Below, one piece after another: positions 61,830 through 64,000 of a stretch of 64,000 bases of DNA; the stretch's first letter is position 1; every line of letters starts with the position of its first letter. A model generated the notes under the pieces. The model did not search any database. It was not told the origin of the DNA and worked only from the letters and a program-made list of their open reading frames with translations. The DNA lies in assembly GCF_001042595.1 (NCBI RefSeq), contig NZ_AP012326.1, forward strand, positions 1,054,001 through 1,118,000, given 5' to 3'. Origin of the DNA: Bifidobacterium dentium JCM 1195 = DSM 20436 (GTDB lineage: Bacteria > Actinomycetota > Actinomycetes > Actinomycetales > Bifidobacteriaceae). The translations under genes were made by a program, and so were the position numbers.

Positions 61830-63974
61830 ATGCAAATCAGACCTGGTTCGATGTATCCACTCGGAGCAAGCTATGACGGGGCGGGAGTGAACTTCGCCCT
61901 TTTCTCTCAAGTTGCACAGAAAGTGGAGCTCTGTCTCTTCGACGAAGAAGACAATGAAACCCGCATCGAAATGACCGAACAAAATTCTTATGTCTGGCAT
62001 AACTATCTGCCGGGCATACAGCCCGGGCAACGATATGGATACCGTGTCTACGGACCATACGACCCGTCGCGCGGCCTACGGTGCAATCCGAACAAGCTAC
62101 TGCTTGACCCATATGCGAAAGCCATCGAAGGCAACATCGACGGCGACGAAAGCCTGTTCTCCTACTGGTTCAGCAGTCCCGACGACCTAGGGAACATGAA
62201 CACGCTGGACTCGTCCGCACACACCATGAAAGCGGCCGTGGTCAACCCGTATTTCGACTGGGGCAACGACCAGCATCCGAACATCTCATACCACGATTCC
62301 GTCATCTACGAGGCCCATGTACGCGGCATGACCAACCTCAACAAGGACGTACCTGCGGATATTCGAGGCACCTATGCCGGACTGGCCTATCCGTCGGTCA
62401 TCGAATACCTTAAGAAACTCGGTGTCACGGCCATAGAGCTCATGCCGATTCACCAGTTCGTCAACGACAGTTTCCTACAGGAAAAAGGACTGAGCAACTA
62501 CTGGGGCTACAACACCATCGGCTTCTTCGCACCGCATAACGCCTACTCCAGTTCCGGGCAACGCGGCGAACAGGTCAACGAATTCAAATCCATGGTCAAG
62601 GCGTATCATCGCGCCGGCATGGAAGTGATTCTCGACGTGGTGTACAACCATACCGCCGAAGGCAACGACCGTGGCCCCACCTTGAGCTTCAAAGGCATTG
62701 ACAACGGTTCTTACTATCGACTCGTCGACAACGATCCACGACACTATTTCGATACCACCGGCACAGGCAACTCCCTGCTGATGCGCTCGCCGCACGCGCT
62801 GCAGCTCATCACCGACAGCCTGCGCTACTGGGTCACCGAAATGCACGTTGACGGCTTCCGCTTCGACCTGGCAGCCACACTGGCCCGCCAGTTCCAAGAG
62901 GTCGACAAGCTATCCGCATTCTTCGACATCGTCGAACAGGATCCGGTCATCTCCCGCGTCAAGCTCATCGCCGAACCATGGGATCTCGGTTCCGGCGGCT
63001 ATCAGGTGGGAGGCTTCCCGTCCAGCTGGTCGGAATGGAACGGACGCTATCGCGATTGCGTGCGTGATTTCTGGCGCTCGCAGCCGTCCACGTTGCCGGA
63101 ATTCGCCAGTCGACTGATGGGCAGCTCCGACCTGTACCAGATGAACGGTCGCCGCCCGGTCGCCTCCGTGAACTTCATTACCGCCCATGACGGCTTTACG
63201 ATGAACGATCTGGTGAGCTACAACGAGAAGCACAACATGGCCAACGGCGAAGGCAATAGAGACGGCGAAAGCAACAATCGTTCGTGGAACTGTGGTGTGG
63301 AGGGCCCCACCACCATCAAGGACGTGAATGACCTGCGCCAACAGCAGATGCGCAACATGTTCGCCACGTTGCTTCTGAGCCAGGGAATTCCCATGATCTG
63401 CGGCGGCGACGAGGTGGCGCGCACCCAGCAGGGCAATAACAACGCCTATTGCCAGGACAATGCGATTTCCTGGACGAATTGGGATCTGGACGACACTCAG
63501 AAGGACCTGTTCGAGTTCGTTGCGAAGCTGATTCATCTGCGTCTGGAACATCCGGTGCTGCACCGCCGTCGTTTCTTTACCGGGCGTGAGCCTGGCGATG
63601 CCAGCAGCATGATTCCCCAAGTCGAATGGATGGATCATACCGGTTCCATCATGGACATGGACGATTGGTCGAATACGCACGCGTTCTCGGTGATGATCTA
63701 CCTGAACGGTTCGGACATTCCGGAAACCGACTGGTATGGCAATCAGATGGTCGACAACGACTTCATCCTGATCTTCAACGCACATTACGAGCCGATCATG
63801 TTCACCCTGCCGGACGAGCAATATGGCAAGAAATGGCGTCTGGTCATCGACACGCATAATCCGAAGGGACCGGAGCTCAACTATGAGGCCGGTTTCGCGA
63901 TCACCGCGCAGTCGAGAAGCTTCCTGCTGCTCATGAGCGACAAGAAGCCGGATAAGAAGGTAAACGAGTTCTAA
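61830..63974 (+). CDS. glgX: Glycogen debranching enzyme GlgX
   Basis: A 714-residue GH13 isoamylase-type enzyme. An N-terminal CBM48 (SYDGAGVNFALFSQVAQKVE) precedes the catalytic barrel: DVVYNHT (region I), DGFRFDLA (nucleophile Asp, region II), IAEPWD (acid/base Glu, region III) and NFITAHDG (region IV). It cuts alpha-1,6 branches in glycogen. A 12-bp partial stem after its stop (TTTGCC/GGCAAA at about 63977-63991) looks like the beginning of a terminator, cut by the window end. Confidence 0.95.
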   Translation: MQIRPGSMYPLGASYDGAGVNFALFSQVAQKVELCLFDEEDNETRIEMTEQNSYVWHNYLPGIQPGQRYGYRVYGPYDPSRGLRCNPNKLLLDPYAKAIEGNIDGDESLFSYWFSSPDDLGNMNTLDSSAHTMKAAVVNPYFDWGNDQHPNISYHDSVIYEAHVRGMTNLNKDVPADIRGTYAGLAYPSVIEYLKKLGVTAIELMPIHQFVNDSFLQEKGLSNYWGYNTIGFFAPHNAYSSSGQRGEQVNEFKSMVKAYHRAGMEVILDVVYNHTAEGNDRGPTLSFKGIDNGSYYRLVDNDPRHYFDTTGTGNSLLMRSPHALQLITDSLRYWVTEMHVDGFRFDLAATLARQFQEVDKLSAFFDIVEQDPVISRVKLIAEPWDLGSGGYQVGGFPSSWSEWNGRYRDCVRDFWRSQPSTLPEFASRLMGSSDLYQMNGRRPVASVNFITAHDGFTMNDLVSYNEKHNMANGEGNRDGESNNRSWNCGVEGPTTIKDVNDLRQQQMRNMFATLLLSQGIPMICGGDEVARTQQGNNNAYCQDNAISWTNWDLDDTQKDLFEFVAKLIHLRLEHPVLHRRRFFTGREPGDASSMIPQVEWMDHTGSIMDMDDWSNTHAFSVMIYLNGSDIPETDWYGNQMVDNDFILIFNAHYEPIMFTLPDEQYGKKWRLVIDTHNPKGPELNYEAGFAITAQSRSFLLLMSDKKPDKKVNEF

Positions 63975-64000
63975 CGTTTGCCGCAGGCAAAGGCTGTGGG

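Noticed and set aside
1..64000. CRISPR array or rRNA genes
   Set aside because: No regularly spaced identical repeats with unique spacers and no rRNA-like segments were seen; GGGTCAAA spacing is irregular and too short.

Overview
The window looks like a high-GC actinobacterial chromosome carrying a large integrated mobile element. The right-hand housekeeping block (ANTAR response regulator, polA, NIF3-family gene, Nudix hydrolase, glgX) and the family types throughout point to Bifidobacterium. This is inferred from reading; no search was run.

From base 1 to about 52,930 the DNA is most of an integrative conjugative element (ICE) whose left end lies outside the window. The leading part (1-11,038, + strand) holds a DnaQ-like exonuclease, an SSB, a non-coding zone dense in repeats (1.76-2.88 kb), two zinc-binding proteins and a 1,396-residue MOBF relaxase-helicase. 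It looks like the DNA-processing module. A mosaic accessory region (11.0-22.36 kb) follows. It contains a broken GNAT toxin, an AT-rich DUF2599 secreted protein with a membrane partner, an RDD-family pseudogene, the C-terminal part of a plasmid RepA, an unknown membrane protein, a complete LacI/ABC transporter/GH1 glycosidase operon, an IS3-type remnant and the tail of a helicase-nuclease gene.

The transfer apparatus is mostly on the minus strand: coupling protein (VirD4/TraG), VirB4-like ATPase, small membrane proteins, an SCO6880/PrgI-like protein, a VirB6/TrbL-like channel, a small multi-TM protein, a three-domain peptidoglycan hydrolase and the tyrosine integrase. Between its two blocks (31-45 kb) lie a 1,297-residue wall-anchored adhesin with an LARTG sorting signal, two lipidless TM-anchored helical surface proteins, a PBECR4-like nuclease, a candidate toxin-antitoxin pair with an operator over its promoter, a HipA-like kinase and a broken second copy of it, and a 196-bp duplication.

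The right end of the ICE is marked by a tRNA 3'-end-like sequence at 52,905-52,930, next to the integrase. Two more tRNA-end-like sequences follow in the same orientation (55,327 and 56,471). The first interval holds a truncated regulator, a DUF3290-DUF421 operon and a wrecked second integrase, so the locus looks like a stack of successive integrations. Chromosomal genes resume by 56,576.

Likely teamwork in the ICE: the integrase excises the element; the exonuclease, SSB and relaxase process the DNA; the VirD4, VirB4, VirB6 and lytic proteins build a channel through a Gram-positive wall; the adhesin may hold mating pairs together; and the sugar operon gives the host a benefit.
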